From positions 186,001-250,000 of the forward strand of contig MEOH01000026.1 in assembly GCA_001769535.1 (NCBI GenBank): a stretch of DNA of 64,000 bases. Reading direction: 5' to 3'. This DNA comes from Bacteroidetes bacterium GWF2_38_335 (GTDB taxonomy: Bacteria > Bacteroidota > Bacteroidia > Bacteroidales > GWF2-38-335). Made by a program: the position numbers and the translations under genes. How positions within the stretch are numbered: position 1 is the stretch's first letter; each line of letters starts with the position of its first letter. Of this stretch, positions 10,601 to 18,366 are shown piece after piece. The notes below the pieces were generated by a model. That model worked only from the letters and a program-made list of their open reading frames with translations. It was not told where the DNA came from and did no database searches.

Positions 10601-10714
10601 CGGGTTGTTGGAGTTATTTCACATGTGGAAGAATTGCAACATGACATTGAAATGAATCTTAAAATTGTTAATGACGAGGAAAGAGGAAGTTTGATTACAA
10701 AAAGTTGGGGATAA
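7679..10714 (+). CDS. sbcC: exonuclease subunit SbcC (Rad50-like ATPase)
   Basis: This SMC-like ATPase partner of SbcD is 1011 residues, normal for the family. Walker A is GQVGSGKST (residues 35-43), followed by the Q-loop region IIPQGKFQEFLQL near 150. Two very long Lys/Glu-rich coiled coils (about 190-500 and 520-840) flank a zinc-hook CPLCGSTHHP near residue 507, which dimerises two arms. The ABC signature LSGGQTFQAAL is near 914 and Walker B FFFLDEGFGTLD near 944. Together with SbcD it forms the ATP-dependent nuclease. All key motifs are intact. Confidence 0.97.
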   Translation: MIPVSLTIEGLYSYQEPQKINFSELGKAHLFGIFGQVGSGKSTILEAISFALYGKTDRLTTADKRNYNMMNLKSDKMFISFEFTAGENGSLYIAEASSKRNKKKFSDVNVIERKAYKLENGERTPIEVTALEEAVGLSYENFKRTIIIPQGKFQEFLQLSSKDRTQMMKELFGLGKFELSQNVSSLESENNAKKQNIEGQLQQLGNISHEEIEQIAQKVLALETKIIEITIQLKKKHEEEIEVTRIKNLIIKKEELEKQKKELIEKKTQITKREEIISKYEYCLQHFQGLFELKKSGAEKILSLGKSLEINKKEQSDFLNKIELAKKLHSEIQPAYDARESELKKADELSKLKTVSGLINEINALETRLKNGEDKLKENEKTAAEFKEKQESTTKTIAEIKKNMPDLAELSLINAWHIENKNLTEGLKKNQESIKNHEIVFSDIKSAVLNIIPEAVISNASELTTLIDERITTSNTDLEKINGEIDELNIRAKLLEFSDSLKDGHACPLCGSTHHPSKYKNKEIAEQLDSFKKLKSKEENQIKKLSELRQKLDGNIENIEKAINEKSRQENLIDLHLKKFKWPEYENSDESDKAFELAKKLSEKLKNEEDIIAKVNDALNIESANREKYIAALAQINNDKTNKCAQKDLLLSQIMQLCPDDFINMEPEKIEALISSMKKTISETIAKYEKITQELANLQKSSDELTGSINSEEKLLAEENSKLLSLNEKISIKIADSPFSNPTEIEEILERSMNTEKEKKDISDFYLQFKSVNDQFDNILTEIGNKTYSPENHKILTEEIQTLQHSKSLTDQEKGETTAILKRMNEDALKKIALNKELTEVIERGDDLKTLKKLFHASGFVNFVSTAYLRNLCTAANIRFYKMTGQKLSLELSEDNDFLVRDFLNGGNLRSIKTLSGGQTFQAALSMALALADNIQNLQNSSQNFFFLDEGFGTLDKNSILTVFETLKSLKKENRVVGVISHVEELQHDIEMNLKIVNDEERGSLITKSWG

Positions 10715-10788
10715 CTTGTTAAAAACTAACTTGTGTATTGTAACCCGGTCACATTATTAGTCCTTTATTTTGCAGAAAATTTTTCTAT

Positions 10789-11322
10789 ATGCACAAAAGT
10801 ATTGTATTTTTCGTAGTACTTTTTTCCTTAATTGCCTGTTCTGAAACAAAAAAAGAAGAACAAAAAATAAATGTCAATGGCGGAGATTTTACACTGACAC
10901 TCCCTGAATACATGAAAAAATCGGAGAATATTTCTTCAGAAGGAAAAGCCGAGTACATGTACAAAAATGAAAATTCCTATTTATTCTGTGTTGTTTACAA
11001 GGACTCAAAAAAAGATTACAAAACAGGATTCAAATTGGCAGATTATTACACATACATTGCCAATGATATTCTTAATAATTATCTTGATTACGGGACTTTA
11101 AAACCCGAAAAAGAAATTAAAATCAATGGGAAAAATGCCTTGCAGTTCGAGTTAAATGGTATTCTCATGCATTCACCGGGCGATCAGAATTCATTTTTCA
11201 TTGTAACCGTTGTAGAGTCTGAAAATGCCTTTTATGAGATTCGCACCTGGTGTGACTATCAGTCAAAAAGCAAATTTCAACTGGACATGATCGAAATTGC
11301 AAAGTCATTTAAAACAAATTAG
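10789..11322 (+). CDS. small lipoprotein
   Basis: The protein has 177 residues. Its N-terminus is a lipoprotein signal: a charged start, a hydrophobic core and a lipobox ending LIAC, followed by a Lys/Glu-rich spacer. The rest resembles periplasmic lipoproteins with a PsbP/DUF1795-like alpha-beta fold (FTLTLPEYMKKS, NGKNALQFELNG), but I do not recognise a specific family. It is 74 bp downstream of sbcC on the same strand and may have its own promoter. It ends 14 bp from the convergent gene at 11337. Confidence 0.75.
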   Translation: MHKSIVFFVVLFSLIACSETKKEEQKINVNGGDFTLTLPEYMKKSENISSEGKAEYMYKNENSYLFCVVYKDSKKDYKTGFKLADYYTYIANDILNNYLDYGTLKPEKEIKINGKNALQFELNGILMHSPGDQNSFFIVTVVESENAFYEIRTWCDYQSKSKFQLDMIEIAKSFKTN

Positions 11323-11336
11323 GTTAAAACAGATTA

Positions 11337-12008
11337 TTAATAGCTGTACAAATACAGTAAATATTCATCAAACAACAACTTTTTACTTTCTGAAAGGTCT
11401 TCTCTTGAGATGTAAAACCACTTTGTGCCATTAAAATATTTTAACTCATTGGCTTTGTTTTCATTAATAATATCTGAAGAAAATTCAAGAAATGGAATAA
11501 TATCTTCAAAAACTTTTTCTACAAAAGTCCTGTTCAGCTTTATGCTAATGCTGTCAATTACTTTCTTTTGTGTTATTAATGCTTGATCAAATTTAATCAA
11601 CCTGCATTGAACAATAGCCAAGCTATCTTCAGCCCTCTGTTTTAAATTTAATAATGCAGTATCATTAGGATATTTTTTTAGTTTTTTTTCGCATGCTGAA
11701 ATTTCCTTTTGCACATTTCCCAATTCCCAATTAGTTCCAATTCTTTTTTCTTCAAGATTTCTATATACATCAAACTCCAAGGGATATCCTTCAATATTAA
11801 CAAGTTTCTCTTTTTTCGAATATTTAGCGACAAATGAATATACCGGCTTTCCTTTTTCAATTTCAGATATACTGAATTTTTCACCATTTTCAAATAGAAC
11901 ATTTACTTTCTCATCCTCACCTGGCCAAAGAATATGCTTTTGTGAAAAATTTTGTGCTTTAATATATACACTTGAAAAACAAATAAATAACACTAAAATA
12001 AATTTCAT
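11337..12008 (-). CDS. secreted protein of unknown function
   Basis: The protein has 223 residues with a signal peptide (FILVLFICFSSVYIKAQ). The mature part has a helical, probably coiled-coil middle (about residues 90-165, rich in Lys, Glu and Leu) between two beta-rich ends. I recognise no domain. It starts 2 bp after the stop of the TPR/SPOR gene at 12011, so the two are almost certainly one operon and may act together in the envelope. Confidence 0.7.
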   Translation of the reverse strand: MKFILVLFICFSSVYIKAQNFSQKHILWPGEDEKVNVLFENGEKFSISEIEKGKPVYSFVAKYSKKEKLVNIEGYPLEFDVYRNLEEKRIGTNWELGNVQKEISACEKKLKKYPNDTALLNLKQRAEDSLAIVQCRLIKFDQALITQKKVIDSISIKLNRTFVEKVFEDIIPFLEFSSDIINENKANELKYFNGTKWFYISREDLSESKKLLFDEYLLYLYSY

Positions 12009-12010
12009 TG

Positions 12011-13333
12011 TTATTTTGCATAAGGTTTGATATCCGATATTCTTTCCCCATTCTTATAGCCAATAATAAATGCACCGGCAACCCCACATTTAGTCTTAAT
12101 ATCAACTGCTTCAGCATATGATTTTACATTTCCAATGGTATATTTATATAAACCGCCTGAAAAGGATTCTTCAATTTTCAAATCTCCGGAATAAACCTGT
12201 CTCAGTTTGGTAATAGGCTGCTTTGTTGAAGTGGAGCTTATCTGAACTTTAAAAACAACCCCGGTCATATCAGGTTTTTCACCAGATGTGTTTACGGGAT
12301 TATCATTTTTTACAGTTGTATTTCCTTGATTACCATTCTTTTGGGTGTCATTATTAACAGGATTGTCTGTTTTAACAGGATTATCAGCCATGGCCTTTTC
12401 ATCAACCGGTACGTAATCATTTAATGATTTTTTACCTACAATAATTGCACCACCCACGCCACACTTATTTTTTAATTCAAGTGCTTTTTCATAATTGGTA
12501 AAAGCACCGATATAATATTTATACATTTCCTCATTATAAAGCTCTTCAATCGGATATTCACCGTTATAAACCAAATGAAGTTCCTCAGGAGTTTTCCTGA
12601 TCTTGCTGGTTATTATCAATACTTTATAAATATCGTATTTCTGAGAAGGAGCATAACTGGTAACTTTCTCAGTATTTCCCTGTGTTTTTCCCTGTTCAGG
12701 TTTCGATTCAGTTTTTACCGGTTCGGTTTTTTCTGGCACATCAGATACAGGTGTGTTTTCAACGGGATCTGTTTCATTGACGGGATTGCTGCTAATGGCA
12801 GTTTCATCAGCATTTCTGTTTTCATCTTTACCGACTTCTCCTTCCATGGCAACCATACATTCCCTTATTTTGCCATCTACCGTCTCCTGCATGCTTTGTC
12901 TGTTTGTATTGTCAAGCCCGTTTAAAAACGCATTATACTGGGTAATTGCTTTGTCGTATTCACTATTGTATTGCAAGGCCTGAGCAATGGCGTAATCAAT
13001 TTTAATATCAACTTTCGGATTGATGCTCTTTGCAGCAGTAAAATACTCAAGTGATTTATTTTCAGATCCGGGCATATTCAGGTAACAAGCGCCTATTTTA
13101 AAGTTTAGCACCGCATTTTTTCTATTGAACCCATTGGCTTTGAGATAGAGGTCAACTGCCTGAGGATATAAAGCAGGATCTTTTTTACTGAAAAGCTTAT
13201 CGCCTTCTTTCAGGTTTTTAACTGCCTCTTTCAATCCTTCCTGATCATCAAAGTTTTCCTTTGTAAATTCAACATTCTGAGAAAATGAGCCTGTTGTAAA
13301 CAGAACTAAAAATAAAAAATAAATGCGTTTCAT
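12011..13333 (-). CDS. periplasmic TPR protein with two SPOR-like domains
   Basis: After a signal peptide (IYFLFLVLFTTGSFSQ), residues ~25-165 form TPR-like repeats (NFKIGACYLNMPG, EYFTAAKSINPK). A low-complexity linker rich in Asn, Pro, Val, Thr and Glu follows. Two SPOR-like modules of about 80 residues come next (about 230-312 and 355-435). Each has the pattern of a beta strand, an L-x-x-V-Y-x-G-E/D segment, a Y-K-Y-x-I-G turn and ending in K-x-K-C-G-V-x-G-A. A second N/P/V-rich linker separates them. SPOR domains bind denuded peptidoglycan glycan strands at division or growth sites, so a cell-wall-bound scaffold is likely. The assignment rests on pattern, not alignment. Confidence 0.8.
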   Translation of the reverse strand: MKRIYFLFLVLFTTGSFSQNVEFTKENFDDQEGLKEAVKNLKEGDKLFSKKDPALYPQAVDLYLKANGFNRKNAVLNFKIGACYLNMPGSENKSLEYFTAAKSINPKVDIKIDYAIAQALQYNSEYDKAITQYNAFLNGLDNTNRQSMQETVDGKIRECMVAMEGEVGKDENRNADETAISSNPVNETDPVENTPVSDVPEKTEPVKTESKPEQGKTQGNTEKVTSYAPSQKYDIYKVLIITSKIRKTPEELHLVYNGEYPIEELYNEEMYKYYIGAFTNYEKALELKNKCGVGGAIIVGKKSLNDYVPVDEKAMADNPVKTDNPVNNDTQKNGNQGNTTVKNDNPVNTSGEKPDMTGVVFKVQISSTSTKQPITKLRQVYSGDLKIEESFSGGLYKYTIGNVKSYAEAVDIKTKCGVAGAFIIGYKNGERISDIKPYAK

Positions 13334-13359
13334 AGTTTTTTAATTTTAACAGCTTAAAA

Positions 13360-13830
13360 TTAACTCTTTATATTATTATTTAAACTGATGTGGTTAAATT
13401 TATTCCACAATTTTTCAAACTCGATAATGTATTGATTTACAGTATTTATATGATTAATTACTAACATATTTTCATAATTTACCTTGCTTGCACTTCGTGT
13501 CCAGTTGAAACTGCCGGTAAGGACTATTTTATTATCAATGATTGCAAATTTGTGGTGCATGTGCTGATTTGAATCATCCGCCTTTATTCTGACTCCTGTT
13601 TTTAAAAGAGATTCAATATCCGACCCTTCGTCAAATCTTTTATCATTGTCTGTTATAATCCTTAGATCGATTCCTCCGTGGTATAAATCTTTAATTATTT
13701 CAGAAATCCTGTTGTCAGAAATTGTGAAAACGCAGATCTGCAAACTGGTTTTTGCATTTTCAAGATATTGTTTTACTGCATTAAAACAATCATCTCCCGG
13801 AGAAAAATATGCTTTGCTTATCTGTTCCAT
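13360..13830 (-). CDS. single-HKD phospholipase D-like nuclease
   Basis: This 156-residue protein contains one PLD catalytic motif, HHKFAIIDNKIVLTGSFNW (H-x-K-x4-D plus the following G-S-x-N), near residues 90-110. A YF-x-P-G-D-D-C N-terminal strand typical of the Nuc/mitoPLD-type proteins precedes it. Such small proteins dimerise to build one active site and cleave phosphodiester bonds in DNA, RNA or cardiolipin. There is no signal peptide, so it is probably cytoplasmic, unlike secreted Nuc. It has no restriction or defence genes beside it. It is divergent from cinA. Confidence 0.85.
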   Translation of the reverse strand: MEQISKAYFSPGDDCFNAVKQYLENAKTSLQICVFTISDNRISEIIKDLYHGGIDLRIITDNDKRFDEGSDIESLLKTGVRIKADDSNQHMHHKFAIIDNKIVLTGSFNWTRSASKVNYENMLVINHINTVNQYIIEFEKLWNKFNHISLNNNIKS

Positions 13831-13908
13831 TTTTTTTTAAGGATTAAATAAAATCATTATTCAAATCATGATATTGATTTGATGGGTAAATTTGCAAAAA
13901 AATATATC

Positions 13909-15156
13909 ATGAAAGCAAATATTTTGACAATCGGTGATGAAATATTGATAGGACAGGTCGTTGACACCAACTCAGCATTTATTGCAGCAGAATTAAATAA
14001 AGCGGGAATTAAAGTTCAAAGGATATTTTCAGTGGGCGATGAGCCGGATGAAATTATTGCCGGACTTGATCTTGCCGGAAATAATTCGGATTTTGTTTTT
14101 GTAACCGGAGGGCTAGGTCCAACCCGTGATGACATCACCAAACAAACTATTTGTAAATATTTTAACTCAGTTCTTAAACTTAATGACGAAGTTCTTGATG
14201 ATATAAGGGCTTTTATTGGGAAACGAGGTCTAACCGAAATTAGCGAACTTAACCGGAAACAGGCTGAAGTACCCGATAAATGTACGGTAATCAGAAATAC
14301 CAACGGCACCGCGCCTGCAATGTGGTTTGAAAAGACAAAAACACATTTTGTATTTATGCCCGGGGTACCACACGAAATGAAAGGACTGATGACTGATACC
14401 ATCATTCCAAAAATCAAAAACCTGTTCAGTCTTCCTGCCATCGTACATAAAACAGTTCTGACTTTTGGCTCATTTGAAGCATCTCTTGCCCAAATACTGG
14501 AAGACTGGCATAAACAGCTTCCCGAAGGACTTAAAATTGCCTATTTGCCCGGAGGCGGAATTATCAGGTTGCGGTTTTCAATGTCAGGACCTGAAAAACA
14601 AACCATTGTCAATACCATCAATTGCGAACTTGAAAAATTGCATCAAATTATCCCCGGTATTATTTTCGGGTATGATGAAGATACCATGGAAAAAGTAGTG
14701 GGAGTGAAGCTGGCTGAAAGAAATCTGACTGTATCATGTGCCGAAAGTTGCACCGGAGGTAAAATCTCTTCCATGATTACTTCAATACCAGGAAGTTCAA
14801 ACTATTTTAAAGGTTCGGTTATAGCATACAGTAACGAAATAAAAACCAATACGCTGGATGTAAATGCTGATGATATTATCAAACACGGAGCTGTAAGCCA
14901 ATGCGTTGCCGAACAAATGGCAAAAGGTGTACAGAAACTCACCGGCTCAGATTGCTCCATTGCTGTAACCGGAATTGCCGGTCCGGATGGTGGCTCCCCC
15001 GAAAAACCGGTCGGAACAGTGTGGATAGCTGTTTCAACCAATAAAAGGACAATAAGCAGGAAATATGTGTTTGGCGGAAATAGGGAATTTAACATTCTAA
15101 GGGCTTCTGTCGCGGCTTTGAATATGCTCAGAGAAGAATTAATTCAAATAAATTAA
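13909..15156 (+). CDS. cinA: CinA-family protein (NMN amidohydrolase / ADP-ribose pyrophosphatase type)
   Basis: The N-terminal half is a MoaB/MoeA-like molybdopterin-binding (COG1058) domain: NILTIGDEILIGQVVDTNS, then FVTGGLGPTRDD and MPGVPHEMK. The C-terminal half (from about residue 270) is a PncC-type nicotinamide-nucleotide amidase: SCAESCTGGKISSMIT, then GSVIAYSNEIK and AVTGIAGPDGG. I choose Met at 13909, because family members begin MKANIL-like. The frame also offers starts at 13879 and 13882. In other bacteria these proteins salvage NMN in the NAD cycle. The gene precedes the ribosomal-protein cluster, about 190 bp away. Confidence 0.93.
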   Translation: MKANILTIGDEILIGQVVDTNSAFIAAELNKAGIKVQRIFSVGDEPDEIIAGLDLAGNNSDFVFVTGGLGPTRDDITKQTICKYFNSVLKLNDEVLDDIRAFIGKRGLTEISELNRKQAEVPDKCTVIRNTNGTAPAMWFEKTKTHFVFMPGVPHEMKGLMTDTIIPKIKNLFSLPAIVHKTVLTFGSFEASLAQILEDWHKQLPEGLKIAYLPGGGIIRLRFSMSGPEKQTIVNTINCELEKLHQIIPGIIFGYDEDTMEKVVGVKLAERNLTVSCAESCTGGKISSMITSIPGSSNYFKGSVIAYSNEIKTNTLDVNADDIIKHGAVSQCVAEQMAKGVQKLTGSDCSIAVTGIAGPDGGSPEKPVGTVWIAVSTNKRTISRKYVFGGNREFNILRASVAALNMLREELIQIN

Positions 15157-15274
15157 TTCTTTTTCCTTTTCAGCAATTTGCAGTTCGTAGGGCTTGAACT
15201 TTATACTCTGTATAGGTTTCCTGACTTATTAACAATTAAATTTTAATAAAAACATCATTTTTTCATAATATTGC

Positions 15275-15306
15275 TTGATTAATTAAATAAAAATCACGTA
15301 ATTTGC
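15275..15306 (+). promoter_or_regulatory. Bacteroidota-type promoter for rpmB
   Basis: A TTG at 15275-15277 is followed after 21 bp by TAATTTGC at 15299-15306. This matches the Bacteroidota primary-sigma pattern (-33 TTG, -7 TAnnTTTG). Transcription would start near 15312, so the leader would begin at a small hairpin (arms 15310-15315 and 15319-15324), about 35 nt before the rpmB start. Whether the hairpin is regulatory is not known. Confidence 0.55.
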
Positions 15307-15346
15307 ATCCCGTTTCAAAAACGGAAAATGATAAAATTTAAACGAT

Positions 15347-15589
15347 ATGTCACAGATTTGTCAAATTACAGGAAAGAAAGCGATAGTGGGAAATCACGTA
15401 TCTCACTCCAATAAAAAGACTAAAAGAAAGTTCCATCCGAACCTTTTTACAAAGAAGTTTTTCAATGAAAAAGACGGAAATTGGGTGACTTTAAAGGTTT
15501 CTGCAGCAGGCATCAGAACCATTGATAAAATGGGTCTTGAAGGTGCTTTGAAGCATGCAAAAGAAAAAGGATTTATTATTAACTGCTAA
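15347..15589 (+). CDS. rpmB: 50S ribosomal protein L28
   Basis: This 80-residue protein begins [20 protein letters not shown] and continues with [17 protein letters not shown], the standard L28 pattern of a basic beta-rich protein. L28 binds 23S rRNA in the large subunit near the E site. It is the first gene of a tight cluster (rpmB, rpmG, a DUF4295 gene), with 13 bp to rpmG and a recognisable promoter upstream. Only one cysteine remains in the N-terminal region, so this is not a zinc-ribbon form. Confidence 0.97.
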   Translation: MSQICQITGKKAIVGNHVSHSNKKTKRKFHPNLFTKKFFNEKDGNWVTLKVSAAGIRTIDKMGLEGALKHAKEKGFIINC

Positions 15590-15602
15590 ATCATAATCAG
15601 CA

Positions 15603-15785
15603 ATGGCAAAGAAAGGAAACAGAGTTCAGGTTATCCTGGAATGTACCGAGCACAAAGAAAGCGGTAAACCCGGAACATCTAGATACATCACAACTAAGAA
15701 CAGGAAAAATACTCCTGACAGAATTGAAAAAAAGAAGTTTAACCCGATCTTGAACAAAGTAACTGTTCACAGAGAAATTAAATAA
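15603..15785 (+). CDS. rpmG: 50S ribosomal protein L33
   Basis: This 60-residue basic protein begins [17 protein letters not shown] and contains [11 protein letters not shown] and [18 protein letters not shown], characteristic of L33. It lacks the CxxC pairs of the zinc-binding form, so it is a zinc-independent paralog. It lies 13 bp after rpmB and 8 bp before the DUF4295 gene, so all three are presumably co-translated. Confidence 0.96.
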   Translation: MAKKGNRVQVILECTEHKESGKPGTSRYITTKNRKNTPDRIEKKKFNPILNKVTVHREIK

Positions 15786-15793
15786 TTTGAGAT

Positions 15794-15949
15794 ATGGCAA
15801 AGAAAGTTGTTGCTACACTTAAAAAAGCCGACGGCAAGGGAGTTGCCAGGGTTATTAAAATGGTAAAATCTCCTAAAACAGGCGCATACCTGTTTAAAGA
15901 AGAAATTGTTGACAAGGAAAAAGTTCAGGACTACCTGAAAGAAAAGTAG
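15794..15949 (+). CDS. DUF4295 small basic protein (ribosome-associated candidate)
   Basis: This 51-residue ORF starts MAKKVVATLKKADGKGVARV and ends YLKEK. It matches the small DUF4295 family that sits downstream of rpmG in Bacteroidota genomes. It is lysine-rich, and its conserved place next to L28 and L33 suggests a ribosomal or ribosome-associated role. The function is not established as far as I know. It begins 8 bp after the rpmG stop and is followed by a strong terminator, so it is the last gene of the operon. Confidence 0.9.
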   Translation: MAKKVVATLKKADGKGVARVIKMVKSPKTGAYLFKEEIVDKEKVQDYLKEK

Positions 15950-15973
15950 TCCGTTGTACATACGAATTATAAT

Positions 15974-16010
15974 ATAAAGCTTTCTTCCCCTTGAAGAAAG
16001 CTTTATTTAT
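15974..16010 (+). terminator. terminator after rpmB-rpmG-DUF4295
   Basis: A perfect 14-bp stem (15974-15987 with 15993-16006) closes a 5-nt loop, followed by a T-rich stretch. It ends the ribosomal-protein message 31 bp before ftsY. Confidence 0.8.
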
Positions 16011-16040
16011 ATTTACATACCTAACCAAAATAATAAATGA

Positions 16041-16991
16041 ATGGCTCTTTTCGGTTTCTTTTCAAAGGATAAAAAGGAAAGTCTGAATAAAGGACTTGAA
16101 AAAACGAAGGAAAGTGTTTTTAAAAAACTTTCCAGAGCTGTAATGGGCAAATCAAAGGTTGATGATGAAGTCCTCGACAACCTTGAAGAAGTACTAATTT
16201 CCTCAGATGTTGGCGTTGAAACAACATTAAGAATTATTGAACGGATCGAAAAAAGGGTTTCCCGTGACAAATTTATCGGAACCGAAGAGCTAAATAAAAT
16301 TCTTAAAGAAGAAATTGCAGCCCTGCTTGAAGAAAATAATTCAGGAATCAGGGAAATTTCTTTTGAAAATTTACCCGCCAAACCCTATGTTATTATGGTT
16401 GTCGGAGTTAATGGTGTAGGAAAAACCACAACAATTGGAAAACTGGCCTGGCATTTTAAAAATGCCGGAAAGTCTGTTTATCTTGGAGCAGCAGACACTT
16501 TCAGAGCTGCAGCTATCGACCAGCTTGTTGTTTGGTCACAACGGGTTGGCGTTCCCATCGTTAAACAAAATATGGGATCTGATCCGGCTTCCGTTGCTTT
16601 TGATACTTTACAGTCTGCTGTTAAAAACAATGCCGATGTCGTCATTATTGACACTGCCGGCCGACTCCATAACAAGGTAAACCTTATGGCCGAACTTTCC
16701 AAAATCAGGAAAGTCATGCAAAAGGTCATTCCTGACGCTCCCCATGAAGTTCTGCTGGTTCTTGATGGGTCAACCGGACAAAATGCTTTCGAACAAGCCA
16801 AACAATTCACCATCGCCACAGAAGTCAATGCTCTTGCCCTCACTAAACTCGACGGTACCGCTAAAGGCGGAGTGGTTATTGGCATTTCTGACCAGTTTAA
16901 AATTCCGGTTAAATATATCGGAATTGGTGAAAAAATGGAAGACTTACAATTATTTAACAGAACTGAATTTGTTGATTCACTGTTTAATTAG
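16041..16991 (+). CDS. ftsY: signal recognition particle receptor FtsY
   Basis: This SRP-type GTPase is 316 residues: N domain (about 1-100), then the G domain with GVNGVGKTTTIGKLA near 122, DTFRAAAIDQL near 152, DTAGRLHN near 208 and TKLDGTAKGG near 271. It docks ribosome-SRP complexes at the membrane for co-translational insertion. The long acidic A domain of E. coli FtsY is absent. The N-terminus is a short amphipathic, Phe-rich helix (ALFGFFSKDKKE) that could contact the membrane, as in other short FtsY proteins. It lies 36 bp upstream of rimO. Confidence 0.97.
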   Translation: MALFGFFSKDKKESLNKGLEKTKESVFKKLSRAVMGKSKVDDEVLDNLEEVLISSDVGVETTLRIIERIEKRVSRDKFIGTEELNKILKEEIAALLEENNSGIREISFENLPAKPYVIMVVGVNGVGKTTTIGKLAWHFKNAGKSVYLGAADTFRAAAIDQLVVWSQRVGVPIVKQNMGSDPASVAFDTLQSAVKNNADVVIIDTAGRLHNKVNLMAELSKIRKVMQKVIPDAPHEVLLVLDGSTGQNAFEQAKQFTIATEVNALALTKLDGTAKGGVVIGISDQFKIPVKYIGIGEKMEDLQLFNRTEFVDSLFN

Positions 16992-17027
16992 TCTTTTACT
17001 TAAAGTCTTTGTTAAACTCAGCTTCTT

Positions 17028-18323
17028 TTGAAAAAAATTAAGAAAATCAATATTATTACCATGGGATGTTCTAAAAATCTCGTGGACTCTGAAGTCCTTG
17101 CCGGACAGCTTAAAAAAATGGGCATTAGTGTTGCTCATAACGATGAAAACAATAATTCAGACACAATTATTGTCAACACCTGCGGCTTCATCAACGATGC
17201 AAAAGAGGAATCAATTGATACCATTTTGCAGTTAGCAAAGGATAAAAAAAATGGATTAATAAATCACTTATTTGTATTTGGCTGCCTATCTGAAAGATAC
17301 AAGGATGAACTCAAAAAAGAAATCCATGAAGTTGATGAGTTTTTTGGAGTAAACAGTTTAACTGATATTGTACAAAACATTACGAAAGATTTTGAAAAAG
17401 AGCTGATTGGAGAACGGCTTATTGCCACTCCGCCGCATTATGCTTATCTCAAAATTGCTGAGGGATGCGACCGCAAATGTTCTTTTTGCTCCATTCCTTC
17501 GATTCGCGGAAAATATATTTCACGAACAAGCGGCAGTCTTCTGACCGAAGCTCAACATCTTTCCGCTCAGGGTGTAAAGGAAATGATGGTTATTGCACAA
17601 GACCTTACTTATTACGGAACCGATTTGTATAAAAAACCACAACTCACTTCTCTGATTGATCGTTTGTCAAATGAAAGTGGAATGGAATGGATTCGCCTGC
17701 ATTATGCATACCCTGCAAAATTCCCCAAGGACCTGATCAAACTGATGAAAGAACGTGAGAATATTTGCAATTATATTGACATTCCCTTTCAGCACATTTC
17801 TGATAAAATGCTGAAAATTATGCGGCGAAATCACACAAAATCTGATATTCTTAATCTGATTGACTACTTCAGAAAGGAAATTCCCGACATGGCCATTAGA
17901 ACCACCTTGCTGGTCGGCCATCCCGGTGAAACCAAAAAAGATTTTGATGAACTGCTCCGTTTTGTTGAAGATGCCCAGATCGACCGCCTTGGAGTATTCA
18001 CCTATTCTCATGAGGAAGACTCCTGGTGCTGGAATAAGTACAAAGACAACATTCCGGCAAAAACAAAAAGAGAAAGAATGGAAACGGTTATGGAAGTACA
18101 ACAATCCATCTCTGCAAAACTGAACAGTGGTAAATCAGGAAAAACCTTTAAAACAATTATTGACCGCAAGGAGGGAGATCTGTTTATAGGACGGACTCAA
18201 TATGATTCGCCTGAGGTAGACAATGAAATCATTATCAAAAGCAAAAAGAACCTTAAGCCCGGTTCTTTTTATAATATTCTGATCACCGATTCCAGTGAAT
18301 TTGATTTGTTCGGTAAATTTTAA
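17028..18323 (+). CDS. rimO: ribosomal protein S12 methylthiotransferase RimO
   Basis: This radical-SAM methylthiotransferase (431 aa) modifies an aspartate of ribosomal protein S12. The N-terminal UPF0004 domain holds three cluster cysteines: MGCSKNLVDSE, NTCGFINDAKEES and FGCLSERYKDEL. The radical-SAM motif is CDRKCSFCSIP (Cys147, 151, 154), and a TRAM domain ends the protein. No ATG precedes the conserved start, so TTG at 17028 (MKKIKKINIITMGC) is the most likely initiator. It follows ftsY by 36 bp and ends at a bidirectional terminator shared with clpC. Confidence 0.95.
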   Translation: MKKIKKINIITMGCSKNLVDSEVLAGQLKKMGISVAHNDENNNSDTIIVNTCGFINDAKEESIDTILQLAKDKKNGLINHLFVFGCLSERYKDELKKEIHEVDEFFGVNSLTDIVQNITKDFEKELIGERLIATPPHYAYLKIAEGCDRKCSFCSIPSIRGKYISRTSGSLLTEAQHLSAQGVKEMMVIAQDLTYYGTDLYKKPQLTSLIDRLSNESGMEWIRLHYAYPAKFPKDLIKLMKERENICNYIDIPFQHISDKMLKIMRRNHTKSDILNLIDYFRKEIPDMAIRTTLLVGHPGETKKDFDELLRFVEDAQIDRLGVFTYSHEEDSWCWNKYKDNIPAKTKRERMETVMEVQQSISAKLNSGKSGKTFKTIIDRKEGDLFIGRTQYDSPEVDNEIIIKSKKNLKPGSFYNILITDSSEFDLFGKF

Positions 18324-18331
18324 TCCACAAA

Positions 18332-18366
18332 AAAAAACCGGATCGTGTGATCCGGCTTAGTTTTTA
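18332..18366. terminator. bidirectional terminator between rimO and clpC
   Basis: A 7-bp GC-rich stem (18338-18344 with 18349-18355, loop GTGT) is flanked by an A-run on the left and a T-rich run on the right. It can therefore stop transcription of the convergent rimO and clpC genes from both sides. Confidence 0.85.
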
